Of a stretch of 64,000 bases of DNA, positions 27,010-36,274 are shown piece after piece. A program made the position numbers and the translations under genes. The notes beneath the pieces were generated by a model that saw only the letters and a program-made list of their open reading frames with translations, ran no database searches and was not told the DNA's origin. The stretch spans positions 101,252 to 165,251 of the forward strand of contig NZ_LMDM01000002.1 in NCBI RefSeq assembly GCF_001425825.1, given 5' to 3'. This stretch comes from Rhizobacter sp. Root1238. GTDB lineage: Bacteria > Pseudomonadota > Gammaproteobacteria > Burkholderiales > Burkholderiaceae_C. Each line of letters starts with the position of its first letter. The stretch's first letter is position 1.

Positions 27010-27770
27010 GACGCGACCCCGTTGCGCGGCTTGCTGCGCATCAGGGACGCCAGCACGCGCCGCCCGGCATCGCCGCCACCGTCGATCATCAGCCCGATGC
27101 ACACCGCCGCGGCGATCGCGACCACCATGTTCAGCCGGTACGGCAGCGCGAACGCGGCCACCGCGGCCGCGCCGGCCACCACGGCCGCAAAGCTGGTCGC
27201 CTTGTCGGACATCAGCGCGTAGCCCAGCCCGAGCAGCGCCAGCACGCCGGCGAAACCGAGCCCCCAATGGGTCGGCACCACGTCGGCCAGCACGATGCCG
27301 AGCACCGACGGCAGCTGCCAGGCCAGCCAGCTCATCGCACTGCTGCCGAGGAAATACTCGATCTGGCCTTCGTCGTCGCGCGGTTCCTTGAACTTCTTCA
27401 TGAACAGCACGTAGTTCAGGTCCGCGGTCAGGTAGCCGAGCAGCATGCGCTGGCCGCGCGGGAAGCGCATGAAGAACGGCCGCCAGTGGGCGCTGAAGAT
27501 CACGAAGCGCAGGTTGATGCACAGCGCGGTGGCCCAGACCACCCAGGCCGGCGAGCCGGCGCCCATCAACGGGATCGCGGCCAGCTGCGCGCTGCCGGCG
27601 AACACCGCGAAGGTCATCAGCAGCGACAGCGGGATCGACAGGCCGGCCTTCACCATCGCGACGCCGGTCACCAGGCCCCAGGCGGCGATGCCCAGGCTGA
27701 CCCCGGACATCTCGCGCACACCGGCGGCGAACTGGGGGTGGCGGACGAGGGCGCGCAGCGATGAACTCAT
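27006..27770 (-). CDS. azlC: AzlC-type branched-chain amino-acid permease subunit
   Basis: This 254-residue inner-membrane protein has about six or seven transmembrane segments. AzlC family features include 'MSGVSLGIAAWGLVTGVAMVKAGLS', 'FAGSAQLAAIPLMGAG', 'LCINLRFVIFSAHW' and 'LTADLNYVLF'. It acts with azlD, to which it is translationally coupled. No Shine-Dalgarno is seen; a GACAAT box sits 6 nt before the ATG, a spacing that recurs in this window. Confidence 0.9.
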   Translation of the reverse strand: MSSSLRALVRHPQFAAGVREMSGVSLGIAAWGLVTGVAMVKAGLSIPLSLLMTFAVFAGSAQLAAIPLMGAGSPAWVVWATALCINLRFVIFSAHWRPFFMRFPRGQRMLLGYLTADLNYVLFMKKFKEPRDDEGQIEYFLGSSAMSWLAWQLPSVLGIVLADVVPTHWGLGFAGVLALLGLGYALMSDKATSFAAVVAGAAAVAAFALPYRLNMVVAIAAAVCIGLMIDGGGDAGRRVLASLMRSKPRNGVAS

Positions 27771-27805
27771 GCGGGCATTGTCACCGCATGCGGGTATTCC
27801 CGCTG

Positions 27806-28270
27806 TCAGGTGTCGCTGTGCCTGGCGGGCTTCGCGCCCGATGCCTTGGGACGCTTCTCGGGTGCCGGGGCGGCGGCTTCGGCCGGGGCCTCGCCGTCGA
27901 CGGCCTTCTCGGGCTTCACGTCGGCGCGCATCTCGGCCTTGCCTTCCGATTTCGCTTCGGACTTGGCCTCGCCGCGCGATTCGGCCGACTTGGCGCCGCC
28001 GATCTGCGGCGCCACCGGCTCGATCTTGTTCTCGCGCATGTAGTCGTTCATGTCCCGCCAGCCGGCGAACACCGAGGCCTTGTCGGCCTTCTTGTTCAGT
28101 GCATAGCAATCCTCGATGGCCCGGTTGGCGTGGCGGCAGGCGCCGCCGATCGCGCGGCCATCGGCCTCGCGCGCCGCGGCCAGCTTCTCGGCCGAATCGA
28201 CGCCCAGCATGTCGCAGCCGGCGACGGCGGCGGTGCAGAGCAGGAGCGCGGGGATCAGGTGGCGTGGCAT
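27806..28270 (-). CDS. Small lipoprotein with Lys/Glu/Ala-rich tail
   Basis: This 154-residue predicted lipoprotein has the lipobox AVAGC (Cys19). Residues ~25-85 form a compact part with Cys45 and Cys55 (GGACRHANRAIEDCYALNKKADKASVFAGWRDMNDYM), which could pair in a disulfide. Residues ~90-154 are a low-complexity tail with SEAKSEGKAE-type repeats. The compact part resembles small uncharacterised proteins of Burkholderiales; the role is unknown. It precedes azlCD by 36 nt on the same strand, but nothing functional links them. Confidence 0.75.
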   Translation of the reverse strand: MPRHLIPALLLCTAAVAGCDMLGVDSAEKLAAAREADGRAIGGACRHANRAIEDCYALNKKADKASVFAGWRDMNDYMRENKIEPVAPQIGGAKSAESRGEAKSEAKSEGKAEMRADVKPEKAVDGEAPAEAAAPAPEKRPKASGAKPARHSDT

Positions 28271-28335
28271 GGCGGCGGTGGTCGGGGACGGGTCGGTTGT
28301 TGCAGTGTCCGCTGGTTCGCCGCCTGGCCAGAAGT

Positions 28336-28358
28336 GAAAAAGCCCCTCGAAGAGGGGC
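28336..28358 (-). terminator. Rho-independent terminator of htpX
   Basis: The 7-bp stem GCCCCTC and GAGGGGC has a three-base loop and is followed on the reverse strand by TTTTT. It starts about 25 nt after the htpX stop codon and separates htpX from the downstream small lipoprotein gene. Confidence 0.85.
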
Positions 28359-28383
28359 CAGTTCCAGGCTTTGGCGGTGCGGC

Positions 28384-29229
28384 TCAGGCGGTCTGCATCG
28401 CGAGCAGCCGCGCAACGCGTTCCTCGGTCGACGGGTGGGTCGAGAACAGGCCGCGCAGCCCGCCGCCGGACAGCGGGTTCATGATCATCATCTGCGCCGT
28501 CTCCGGGTGGCGCTCGGCGGCCTCGAGCGGCATGCCCTGCGCGTAGCGGTGGATCTTCTGCAGCGCGCTGGCCAGCGCCTTCGGGTCGCCGGAGATCTCG
28601 GCGCCGCCGCGGTCGGCCTCGAACTCGCGGGCGCGGCTGATCGCCATCTGGATCAGGCTGGCCGCCAGCGGCGCGAGCAGCATCACCAGCAGCCCGACGA
28701 TCGGGTTCTGCGGCCGGCCTTCGTTGTCGCGGCCGCCGAAGAACATCGCGAAGTTCGCGAGCATCGAGATGGCACCGGCCATCGTCGCGCTGATCGTGCT
28801 GATCAGGATGTCGCGGTGGCGCACGTGGGCCAGTTCGTGGGCCATCACGCCGCGCAACTCGCTCTCGCTCAGCACGCGCAGGATGCCGGTGGTGGCGGCC
28901 ACCGCCGCATGCTCCGGGTTGCGGCCGGTCGCGAACGCGTTCGGGGCGTCCTCGTTGATCAGGTAGACGCGCGGCATCGGCAGCTGGGCACGCTGCGCGA
29001 GGTCGCGCACCATCCGGTAGAACTGCGGCGCCGAGGTCTCGTCGACTTCCTGCGCGTTGTACATGCGCAGCACCATCTTGTCGGAGAACCAGTAGCTGAA
29101 GAAGTTCATGCCGACGGCCACGACCAGCGCGATCATCATGCCGGCGCGGCCGCCGATCAGCGCGCCGATGGCCATGAACAGCGCCGTGATGGCAGCCATC
29201 AGCACCGCGGTCTTCAACAGGTTGAACAT
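28384..29229 (-). CDS. htpX: Membrane zinc metalloprotease HtpX
   Basis: This 281-residue M48 peptidase takes part in inner-membrane protein quality control. Two N-terminal transmembrane helices (residues ~5-45) are followed by the zinc motif HELAH (131-135). The third-ligand region lies in '[14 protein letters not shown]', and two more hydrophobic segments fall between. The C-terminal '[18 protein letters not shown]' is typical. A strong terminator follows. The gene lies downstream of fmt on the same strand (54 nt gap) and could be in the def-fmt transcript. Confidence 0.95.
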   Translation of the reverse strand: MFNLLKTAVLMAAITALFMAIGALIGGRAGMMIALVVAVGMNFFSYWFSDKMVLRMYNAQEVDETSAPQFYRMVRDLAQRAQLPMPRVYLINEDAPNAFATGRNPEHAAVAATTGILRVLSESELRGVMAHELAHVRHRDILISTISATMAGAISMLANFAMFFGGRDNEGRPQNPIVGLLVMLLAPLAASLIQMAISRAREFEADRGGAEISGDPKALASALQKIHRYAQGMPLEAAERHPETAQMMIMNPLSGGGLRGLFSTHPSTEERVARLLAMQTA

Positions 29230-29283
29230 GGGGAAACCCTTTCTCTTGCTACAGGGCCTCAGATGAGGTCCCGCCGCCCAAGT

Positions 29284-30249
29284 TCAATCGGCGTGGCTGA
29301 AGGCGCTGCCCGGGGCGACCGGCCGCGACTGCAGCCACGCCGCGGCCGGCAGCCGCTTGCCGCCGGGGCGCTGCAGCTCGGTCAGCAGCAGCGAGCCGGT
29401 GCCGCAGGCGACCTCCAGGCCGGCGGGGCCGCTCGACAGCACGGCGCCGGGTTGGCCGCTGCCGGTGCGCACGGTGCCGCGCCAGAGCTTCACGGTTTCG
29501 CCGTCGAGCAGGCCGGTCGCGCCGGGGAACGGGTCGAAGGCGCGCAGCCGGCGCTCGACCTGCTCGGCCGGCAGCGCCCAGTCGACCGCCGCCTCCGCCT
29601 TGTCGATCTTGTGCGCATAGGTGACGCCCTCGGCCGGCTGCGGCGTGCGGGGCATGCCGCCGCAGGCCGCCAGTTCGAGCGCCTCGACGATCAGGCGCCC
29701 GCCGAGCGGCGCCAGCCGGTCGTGCAGGCTGGCGGTGGTGTCGGTGGGCAGGATGGTCAGCGCCTCGACCAGCAGCATGTCGCCGGTGTCGAGCCCGGCA
29801 TCCATCTGCATGATCGTGATGCCGGTCTGCGCGTCGCCGGCCTCGATCGCGCGGTGGATCGGCGCCGCGCCGCGCCAGCGCGGCAGCAGCGACGCGTGGA
29901 TGTTCAGGCAGCCGCGCGCCGGCAGGTCGAGCACCCACTGCGGCAGGATCAACCCGTAGGCGGCCACGACCATCGCGTCCGGACGAGCCGCCTGCAACGC
30001 GGCCTGGGCGGCGGCCGCGTCGCCGGGGTACTTGCCGTCGAGGCGCAGGCTGCGCGGCTGGGCCACCGCGATGCCTTGGCTTTCGGCAAAGGCCTTCACC
30101 GGCGATGGCTGCAGCTTCATGCCGCGGCCGGCCGGGCGATCCGGCTGTGTCAGCACCAGCGGGATCTCGAAGCCGGCGGCCTGCAGCCGGGCCAGCGCGA
30201 CCTGCGCGAACTCGGGGGTGCCGGCGAAGGCGACGCGCATCGCAGTCAT
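29284..30249 (-). CDS. fmt: Methionyl-tRNA formyltransferase
   Basis: This 321-residue enzyme formylates initiator Met-tRNA with 10-formyl-THF. The core motif '[20 protein letters not shown]' contains the catalytic Asn/His region, and '[12 protein letters not shown]' supplies the Asp. The C-terminal OB-like domain starts near residue 205. Two closely spaced ATG codons (30249 MTAMRV and 30240 MRVAF) are possible; 30249 lies 13 nt past the def stop. The tRNA-fMet substrate gene is also in this window, at 52.8 kb. Confidence 0.96.
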   Translation of the reverse strand: MTAMRVAFAGTPEFAQVALARLQAAGFEIPLVLTQPDRPAGRGMKLQPSPVKAFAESQGIAVAQPRSLRLDGKYPGDAAAAQAALQAARPDAMVVAAYGLILPQWVLDLPARGCLNIHASLLPRWRGAAPIHRAIEAGDAQTGITIMQMDAGLDTGDMLLVEALTILPTDTTASLHDRLAPLGGRLIVEALELAACGGMPRTPQPAEGVTYAHKIDKAEAAVDWALPAEQVERRLRAFDPFPGATGLLDGETVKLWRGTVRTGSGQPGAVLSSGPAGLEVACGTGSLLLTELQRPGGKRLPAAAWLQSRPVAPGSAFSHAD

Positions 30250-30262
30250 CGGTTCATGCCAC

Positions 30263-30775
30263 TCAGGGCCGCTGCTCGTCGCGGGTCCGCTTCAGCATCT
30301 TGGTCTTGATGCGGTCGCGCTTCATCGGGCTCAGGTATTCGACGAAGACCTTGCCGAGCAGGTGGTCCATCTCGTGCTGCACGCACACCGCCAGCAGCCC
30401 TTCGGCGTCGAACTCGTAGCTTTCGCCGGCGCGGTTCAGCGCGCGCACGCTGACGCGCGCGTGGCGCGGCACCTTGTCGTAGACCTGCGGCACCGACAGG
30501 CAGCCTTCGTCGCCGGTCAGCATCTCGTCGCTGCGGGCCGTCAGTTCGGGGTTGATCAGCACGTGCGGTTCGTCGCGGCGCTCCGACGTGTCGATCACGA
30601 TCACGCGTTCGTGGACATCGACCTGCGTCGCGGCCAGGCCGACGCCATCGGCCTGGTACATGGTCTCCAGCATGTCGTCAACGAGCTGTCGGATGCGTGC
30701 GTCCACTTGCGTGACAGGCTTGGCAACGGTGTGCAGGCGCGGATCGGGGTAACGAAGGATCGAGAGCTTGGCCAT
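30263..30775 (-). CDS. def: Peptide deformylase
   Basis: This 170-residue metalloenzyme removes the formyl group from nascent proteins. All three motifs are present: GVGLAATQ (~residues 44-51), EGCLSVP and the metal-binding QHEMDHLLG. The C-terminal basic helix ([13 protein letters not shown]) is usual for Gram-negative type 1 enzymes. It forms an operon with fmt, the standard pairing. It is divergent from the LysM gene across 208 nt. Confidence 0.97.
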   Translation of the reverse strand: MAKLSILRYPDPRLHTVAKPVTQVDARIRQLVDDMLETMYQADGVGLAATQVDVHERVIVIDTSERRDEPHVLINPELTARSDEMLTGDEGCLSVPQVYDKVPRHARVSVRALNRAGESYEFDAEGLLAVCVQHEMDHLLGKVFVEYLSPMKRDRIKTKMLKRTRDEQRP

Positions 30776-30983
30776 GTGGGAAACGCGCAACGCCGGAGGG
30801 CGTGACAGGACTCACGCGAGGTGTGTCCGGAAGTCAATTTCGTTGCGATATCAAGGGTTTAGGGGCAGAATCTGTGAAACTGAATGAAGATTTTCGCCGA
30901 GTCGCAGGCGTCTTGCCGCGGCCCGGTTCAGTTAACCGCACAACGCAGCATTGTGCTGCCTGAGCGCCCGGAGACTTGACCGC

Positions 30984-32153
30984 ATGAACCGAAGCCACCG
31001 TATCGCCCTGTCGTTCCCCCGGGCTGCTGCCATCACCGTTGCGCTGGGCGTTTGCTTCGGTTCCGCGACCGCGAACGCAGAAGCCGGCAACTACCCGATC
31101 ACGCCCAAGCAGCGCAGCACCGCCAAGCAGGTGGCCGAGGCCGGCGTCGCACTGTCCGAGCTGTCGCCGAACGCCCCCGATTCCTACACCGTGAAGAGCG
31201 GCGACACGCTGTGGGGCATCTCCAGCATGTTCCTCGTCAGCCCGTGGCGCTGGCCCGAGCTGTGGGGCATGAACCTCGACCAGATCCGCAATCCCCACCT
31301 GATCTACCCGGGCCAGGTGCTGTTCCTCGACAAGGCCAACGGCCGTGCGCGCCTGCGCGTCGGCAGCGGCGAACAGGGCGGCGTCGTCAAGCTGTCGCCG
31401 CGCGTGCGTGAAGGCGACCTGTCGCGCGACGGCATCCCGGCGATCGCGCTGAACCTGATCGAGCCGTTCCTGAACGAGGCGATGATCCTCGACGAGAACG
31501 AACTCGCGAAGGCGCCGCGCGTCGTCGCGACGCCCGAGGGCCGCGTGCTGCTGGCCCGTGGCGACAAGGCCTATGTGCGGGGCGACCTGGGCGGCTTGCG
31601 CAACTTCCGCTTCTTCCGCGAGCCGCAGGCGCTGCGCGACCCGACCACCAACGAGGTGCTGGGCTACGAAGCGTTCTACCTCGGCACCGGCGAACTGATC
31701 CGCCAGGGCGACACCAGCGGTACCGCCCGGGCCGACGACATCGTCCCCGACACGTTCATGCTGAACAACATCCGCCAGGAAGTGCGCGTCGGCGACAAGC
31801 TGTCGCCGGTGCCTCCGCGCGAGTTCCAGAACTATGTGCCGCGCGCGCCGCAGTCGCCGATCGCCGGGCAGATCGTCTCGGTGTACGGCGAGGCGGTGGC
31901 CGCCGGCCAGAACCAGATCGTGTCGCTGAACAAGGGCGCACGCGACGGCCTCGAGAAGGGCAACGTGCTGGCGCTGTGGAAAGACGGCGCCCGCACCACC
32001 GACAAGACCGTGGCCGGTTCGCCGGCGATCAAGCTGCCGGACGAGCGTCATGGCTTCCTGTTCGTCTTCCGCGTGTTCGACCGCATGTCGTATGCGCTGA
32101 TCCTGTCGGTGCAGGAACCGGTTCGCCGCGGCGACCGCTTCACGCAGCCCTGA
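30984..32153 (+). CDS. Secreted LysM peptidoglycan-binding protein
   Basis: This 389-residue protein has a signal peptide (cleavage near TANAEA) and one LysM domain around residues 65-115 (YTVKSGDTLWGISSMFL...NPHLIYPGQVLFL). A ~270-residue conserved C-terminal region follows. It contains 'DNELAKAPRVVATPEGRVLLARGDKAYVRG'-like sequence and 'NIRQEVRVGDKLSP'. It is the standard neighbour of def and dprA in betaproteobacteria, and a cell-wall-associated role is inferred. ATG at 30984 is preceded by GGAG; an ATG at 30951 lies upstream without a signal-like start. The 208-nt gap to def holds no other gene. Confidence 0.9.
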   Translation: MNRSHRIALSFPRAAAITVALGVCFGSATANAEAGNYPITPKQRSTAKQVAEAGVALSELSPNAPDSYTVKSGDTLWGISSMFLVSPWRWPELWGMNLDQIRNPHLIYPGQVLFLDKANGRARLRVGSGEQGGVVKLSPRVREGDLSRDGIPAIALNLIEPFLNEAMILDENELAKAPRVVATPEGRVLLARGDKAYVRGDLGGLRNFRFFREPQALRDPTTNEVLGYEAFYLGTGELIRQGDTSGTARADDIVPDTFMLNNIRQEVRVGDKLSPVPPREFQNYVPRAPQSPIAGQIVSVYGEAVAAGQNQIVSLNKGARDGLEKGNVLALWKDGARTTDKTVAGSPAIKLPDERHGFLFVFRVFDRMSYALILSVQEPVRRGDRFTQP

Positions 32154-32219
32154 ACGCCCTGCGCCGACCGCGACTGCCTCGTTGTTCGTTGTCGGGCGGT
32201 CGCCGGTCGGACGACCGGC

Positions 32220-33365
32220 ATGGGTGCCTCTTCCGCGTTCCCTGGTGCCGCCCCGATCGATGACTGGGCGGATTGGGTTCGGCTGACCGAGACGCCCGGC
32301 GTCGGGCGCGAAGCAGCACGCAGGCTGCTGGCCGCGTTCGGCTCGCCCCGCGCGGTGCTGCAGGCGGGCTCCGCCGCGCGCCGGCAGGTCGTCGCCCCGT
32401 CCATCGCGGAGGCGCTGGACGCGTTGTCGGACGAACTGGCCGCTCTGCTGGTCACCACGCGCCGCTGGCTGGCGGCGGCCTCGGCCGAGGCGCCGCGCCA
32501 GATCGTGACGCTGGGCGATCCCCACTATCCGGCGGCGTTGCTGCAGACCGCCGACCCGCCGCTGATGTTCTATGCCGAAGGGCGCATCGAGCTGCTCGCG
32601 GCGCCGTGCGTGGCCATCGTCGGCAGTCGGCAGGCAACGGCCCCGGGGCTGGCGAACGCCAGGGCCTTTGCGCGCGCGTTGAGCGAGGCCGGCATGACGG
32701 TGGTGTCCGGGCTCGCCCAGGGCATCGACGGCGCGGCGCACGAAGGTGCTCTGCAAGGGCCTGCCGGCACCATCGCGGTGGTCGGCACCGGGCTCGACCA
32801 GGTGTTCCCGAAGCGCCATGCCGCACTGGCGGCGCGCATCGGCGTCGAGGGGCTGATGCTCAGCGAATACGCGCTCGGCATGCCGCCGCTGCCGCACAAC
32901 TTTCCGCAGCGCAATCGCATCATCGCCGGGCTGTCGCGCGGCACGCTGGTCGTCGAGGCGGCATTGCAATCGGGTTCGCTGATCAGCGCCCGGCTGGCCA
33001 GCGAGGCCGGGCGCGAGGTGTTCGCGATTCCCGGATCGATCCACTCGCCGCAGTCGCGCGGTTGCCATGGGCTCATCAAGCAGGGCGCGAAGCTGGTCGA
33101 GAGCGCGGCCGACGTGCTGGAAGAAATCCAGTTCCCGCAGCGGGCGGCCGCCGTCGCCGATACCGAGGTGGGTGCTCACGCGGACGATGCCGTCGAAGAC
33201 GCGGTGCTGGCCGCCCTCGGCTTCGAACCCACCAACCTGGATGCGCTGGTCGCGCGCACCGGATGGTCGGCGCAGCAGCTCAACATCCGCCTGCTGGAGC
33301 TGGAACTGGAAGGGCGCGTCAACCGCCTCCCGGGCCAGCTGTTCCAGAGGGTTTCGACCAGCTGA
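32220..33365 (+). CDS. dprA: DNA-processing protein DprA
   Basis: This 381-residue protein loads RecA on incoming single-stranded DNA in natural transformation. The N-terminal helix-hairpin-helix/SAM-like region (~10-60) is followed by the Rossmann-like DprA domain. Visible segments there are 'AIVGSRQATAPG', 'VVSGLAQGIDGAAHEGAL', 'FPQRNRIIAGLSRGTLVVEAALQSGSLISA' and 'IPGSIHSPQSRGCHGLI'. The C-terminal winged helix (DML1-like) covers ~310-370. It follows the LysM gene and precedes smg, which is conserved synteny. Confidence 0.95.
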   Translation: MGASSAFPGAAPIDDWADWVRLTETPGVGREAARRLLAAFGSPRAVLQAGSAARRQVVAPSIAEALDALSDELAALLVTTRRWLAAASAEAPRQIVTLGDPHYPAALLQTADPPLMFYAEGRIELLAAPCVAIVGSRQATAPGLANARAFARALSEAGMTVVSGLAQGIDGAAHEGALQGPAGTIAVVGTGLDQVFPKRHAALAARIGVEGLMLSEYALGMPPLPHNFPQRNRIIAGLSRGTLVVEAALQSGSLISARLASEAGREVFAIPGSIHSPQSRGCHGLIKQGAKLVESAADVLEEIQFPQRAAAVADTEVGAHADDAVEDAVLAALGFEPTNLDALVARTGWSAQQLNIRLLELELEGRVNRLPGQLFQRVSTS

Positions 33366-33428
33366 GCCACCCCGAACGCAGGGCTTTTTGCCGCTCATCC
33401 GGCAGTGACCCTGCGGTATAGTCGGTTC

Positions 33429-33881
33429 ATGTTCGACGTGCTTGTCTACCTGTACGAAAACTACTGGCGGCCGGACGCGTGTCCCGACCACGCCCAGTTG
33501 ACGCGCAAGCTGTCGGCGATGGGCTTCGAGTCGGACGAGATCGAAGAAGCCCTGTCCTGGCTCGACGGTCTGGCCACCGCGGCGCAGTCGTATGCCGGCG
33601 AGCAAAGCGCCGACAGCCTGCGCGTCTATTCCCCGGCCGAGCAGGAGCACCTGGGCGAGGCATCGATCGGTTTCGTCAGCTTCCTCGAATCCGCCGGCGT
33701 GCTGCCGCCGCCGATGCGCGAAATGGTCATCGACCGCGCGACTGCCATTTCCGGCGGCCCGGTCGACCTCGAAGACCTGAAGATCATCGTGCTGATGGTG
33801 TTCTGGAGCCTGGGCGAAGAGCCCGACGCACTGATCCTCGATGAACTGTTCGTCGACGAAGCGGACCGCTTGATCCACTGA
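33429..33881 (+). CDS. smg: Smg family protein (DUF494)
   Basis: This 150-residue protein of unknown molecular function opens MFDVLVYLYENYWRPDACPD and ends with acidic 'EEPDALILDELFVDEADRLIH', both typical of Smg. Conserved linkage to dprA is seen; topA, often next, is absent, and a terminator follows. The ATG lies 6 nt after a strong -10-like TATAGT (33417-33422) with no Shine-Dalgarno, so the transcript may be leaderless. Confidence 0.93.
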   Translation: MFDVLVYLYENYWRPDACPDHAQLTRKLSAMGFESDEIEEALSWLDGLATAAQSYAGEQSADSLRVYSPAEQEHLGEASIGFVSFLESAGVLPPPMREMVIDRATAISGGPVDLEDLKIIVLMVFWSLGEEPDALILDELFVDEADRLIH

Positions 33882-33898
33882 ACACCGCTTTCGCATCC

Positions 33899-33934
33899 AG
33901 CAAAAAGGCCACCGCATGCGGTGGCCTTTTTGCT
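33899..33934. terminator. Perfect palindromic bidirectional terminator
   Basis: This 36-nt perfect inverted repeat has its centre at GCATGC. It includes AAAAAGGCCACCGC on one side and its exact complement ending CCTTTTT on the other. It lies 18 nt after smg and 21 nt after the DUF1631 stop on the opposite strand, so it can terminate both convergent transcripts. Confidence 0.93.
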
Positions 33935-33954
33935 GGGTGCGACGCGTCGCCGGC

Positions 33955-36234
33955 TCAGTTCAGCAGGCGGGTCGGATCAACGTCGAGCTTCGCCAGTGCG
34001 CTGCGCGTGGCCCGCACGGTCAGCGATTCGTCCTGCGCCGGCACCAGCAACCCGGCCTGGAGGAAGGCGGCCAGGCGGTGCTGCTGGAACAGGATGCCCC
34101 GCCCATGCGGCGACACGAACAGCGCCAGCTGGCGCCGCAGCCCCTGCCACGCGAGCTGCACCGCTTCATTGCGGTTGCGGTAGTCGAGCATGTACCAGCC
34201 GCCGACCTGGAGTTCGCGCGCCCAGGTCAGCATCGCCGGCGTCGGCATCGAGCCGCCTTCGCCGACCACCTCGAGTTCGGCGCTCTCGTGACCCGACAGG
34301 TCGAGCACCATCGCTTCGTCGATGTCGACGTCGGCCGATTCGGGGAGCATCTCCTCGAGCGTCTCGAGCCGGACCATCAGTTCCTCGAGCCGCTCCTGCG
34401 GGATGGCGGCGGTCTTGGCGGTGAATGCCGCGGCGAGCGAGTTGTTCAGCCGCTGGATGTGTTCGTCCTGGCGCTCCGGCGACACGCCGGCATGGTCCAT
34501 GCCTTCGCGCAGCGTCTTCAGCAGCGGCGGCAGGCGGCGGATCACCTCGGCTCGTTCCTCGCGCGACACCTTCGCGCTCGCCGACCAGATCAGGTCGGCC
34601 GCGGCGCGCTTCATCGTCTTCGTCTCCGGGCCCTGCGCACCGCTCTTGACGGCCGTCATCGCCATCACGTCGGCCCAGACCTGGAACAGGAAGTCGCGCA
34701 CGCCTTCCTGCACCGGCACCTCGTTGAGCATCTTGCGCAGCTCGATCGTGTACTGGATCGCGAGCGTCTCGCGCTGCTCGACCTGCTGGGCCAGCGAGAC
34801 GCCCTTGCGCGTCGCCTCGTTCTCGTTCTGGAAATAGTTCTCGAGGAACTTCTCGAACTCGGTCAGCACCGTCTGGAACACGCGGCGCCCGGTGTCGGGG
34901 TAGGCCTCGACGACCTGCACGACGCGCTTGATCTCGCGTTCGAGCGCATCGCCGACGGCGCGGCTGGTCGAGTCGAAGCCCATCACGCAGGCGCCCATGC
35001 GGTCGATCAGCCGGCGCGCCGGGTGGTCGACGGTCGCGAAGAAATCGGGCTCGCTGACGGCCACGCGCAGCACCGGCATCTGCAGCCGGGCGAACCAGAC
35101 GCGCACGACGGCCGGGATGCGCTCTTCGGTCAGGATGCTCTGGAACAGCAAGGCGACGATCTCGATCGTCGCGCGCTCGACCGGCGTCGATGCGGCCTTC
35201 TTCAGCGCCTGCTTGCGCTGGTGCAGTTCTTCGAGCAGCGCCGGCGTGCTGACCTGGCCCGGCGCAGTGCGCGGGGAATCCTGCGCGCCCAGCCGGCGCT
35301 GGATGCCCTGCTGCGCATCCGAGATCGCGGCCTTCAGCTCGGGGGAGGTCGAATTCATCGGCGCCGTGCGGCTGAAATCCGGCAGCTGACGGCCGATCAG
35401 CCGGTTCAGCCGCCCGAGCACCGCCTCGGCGTGGTCGGACCCGCGGGCGAAGCCGCCGGCCCGGGTCATCATGCGGGTTTCTTCGCCGACCCCGGTGCGC
35501 CCGAAGCCGGTGGCTGGTGGCGCGGCAGTGGCCGGTGCGCCGCCCGCTCCGCCACCTGCAGCGCCCTGCGCATTGCGCGAACGGCGGATGAACGGGCGCA
35601 GGTCGACGTCGGGCAGCACGCCCTTCTGCACGAGCCAGCGGTTGGTCTCGTGGTAGGCCTCTTCGGCGAAATGGGCGAATTCTTCGTGGATCACGCCTTG
35701 CAGCGTGCGCCACAGGTCATGGTTCAGCGAGGCGCCGCGCCAGGCGGCGGTGACGATGCGCGCGAGCACATGCGGGCGCAGCACGTCGTTGGTGTCGAGC
35801 TCGTCGCGGCGCTCCATCGCCGACATGCGCGAGCGCAGGTCGGTGAACTCCCACGACGACTTGTCCATCATCGCCAGTGCCAGCCGCGAGCTGAGGATCT
35901 CGACCTCGATGGTGTCGTCGTCGACCAGTGTCATGCTGGCCGCACGTCCCGGCGGCGGCAGGTCGCCCGGGCGGGACGCCGACACCATGCCGCTGCCGAG
36001 CGATGCGCGCAGCGCCGTCGTCATGCCACTGACCCACAACGGCGCGGCGCGACGCAGGTCGGCCGCGGCGTCGCGGCGCTTGTACTGGATGCCGTGCTCG
36101 GCCGTCTGGGCGGCCAGCAAGCGCGCGCCTTCCTCGACGGCCTGGACGATGCCAGGCACGCCATAGAGCAGTCGCTCGACGTAGGAGCGGCGCGCCTGGG
36201 CGGCCAGGGCCAACGAATCGGCGGCGGTCGCCAT
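33955..36234 (-). CDS. DUF1631 family protein
   Basis: This 759-residue, largely helical, Arg/Glu-rich soluble protein matches DUF1631. Family-typical stretches include the N-terminal 'YKRRDAAADLRRAAPLW', 'RMSAMERRDELDTNDVLRPHVLARIVTAAW', 'FDSTSRAVGDALEREIKRVVQVVEAYPDTGRRVFQTVL' and C-terminal 'WARELQVGGWYMLDYRNRNEAVQLAW'. No signal peptide or catalytic motif is seen. A disordered Gly/Ala/Pro linker covers ~225-260. The molecular function is unknown; the C-terminal segment has a PilZ-like look, which is inference. No Shine-Dalgarno precedes the ATG. Confidence 0.88.
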   Translation of the reverse strand: MATAADSLALAAQARRSYVERLLYGVPGIVQAVEEGARLLAAQTAEHGIQYKRRDAAADLRRAAPLWVSGMTTALRASLGSGMVSASRPGDLPPPGRAASMTLVDDDTIEVEILSSRLALAMMDKSSWEFTDLRSRMSAMERRDELDTNDVLRPHVLARIVTAAWRGASLNHDLWRTLQGVIHEEFAHFAEEAYHETNRWLVQKGVLPDVDLRPFIRRSRNAQGAAGGGAGGAPATAAPPATGFGRTGVGEETRMMTRAGGFARGSDHAEAVLGRLNRLIGRQLPDFSRTAPMNSTSPELKAAISDAQQGIQRRLGAQDSPRTAPGQVSTPALLEELHQRKQALKKAASTPVERATIEIVALLFQSILTEERIPAVVRVWFARLQMPVLRVAVSEPDFFATVDHPARRLIDRMGACVMGFDSTSRAVGDALEREIKRVVQVVEAYPDTGRRVFQTVLTEFEKFLENYFQNENEATRKGVSLAQQVEQRETLAIQYTIELRKMLNEVPVQEGVRDFLFQVWADVMAMTAVKSGAQGPETKTMKRAAADLIWSASAKVSREERAEVIRRLPPLLKTLREGMDHAGVSPERQDEHIQRLNNSLAAAFTAKTAAIPQERLEELMVRLETLEEMLPESADVDIDEAMVLDLSGHESAELEVVGEGGSMPTPAMLTWARELQVGGWYMLDYRNRNEAVQLAWQGLRRQLALFVSPHGRGILFQQHRLAAFLQAGLLVPAQDESLTVRATRSALAKLDVDPTRLLN

Positions 36235-36274
36235 GAAGGTGTCGGATAGCGCTCTGGTGGGGGAAGTCCTTACT

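Noticed and set aside
30834..33917. A 1027-residue minus-strand frame over the LysM, dprA and smg genes
   Set aside because: This is a shadow of GC-rich third-position codons of three conserved genes; composition is non-protein-like.
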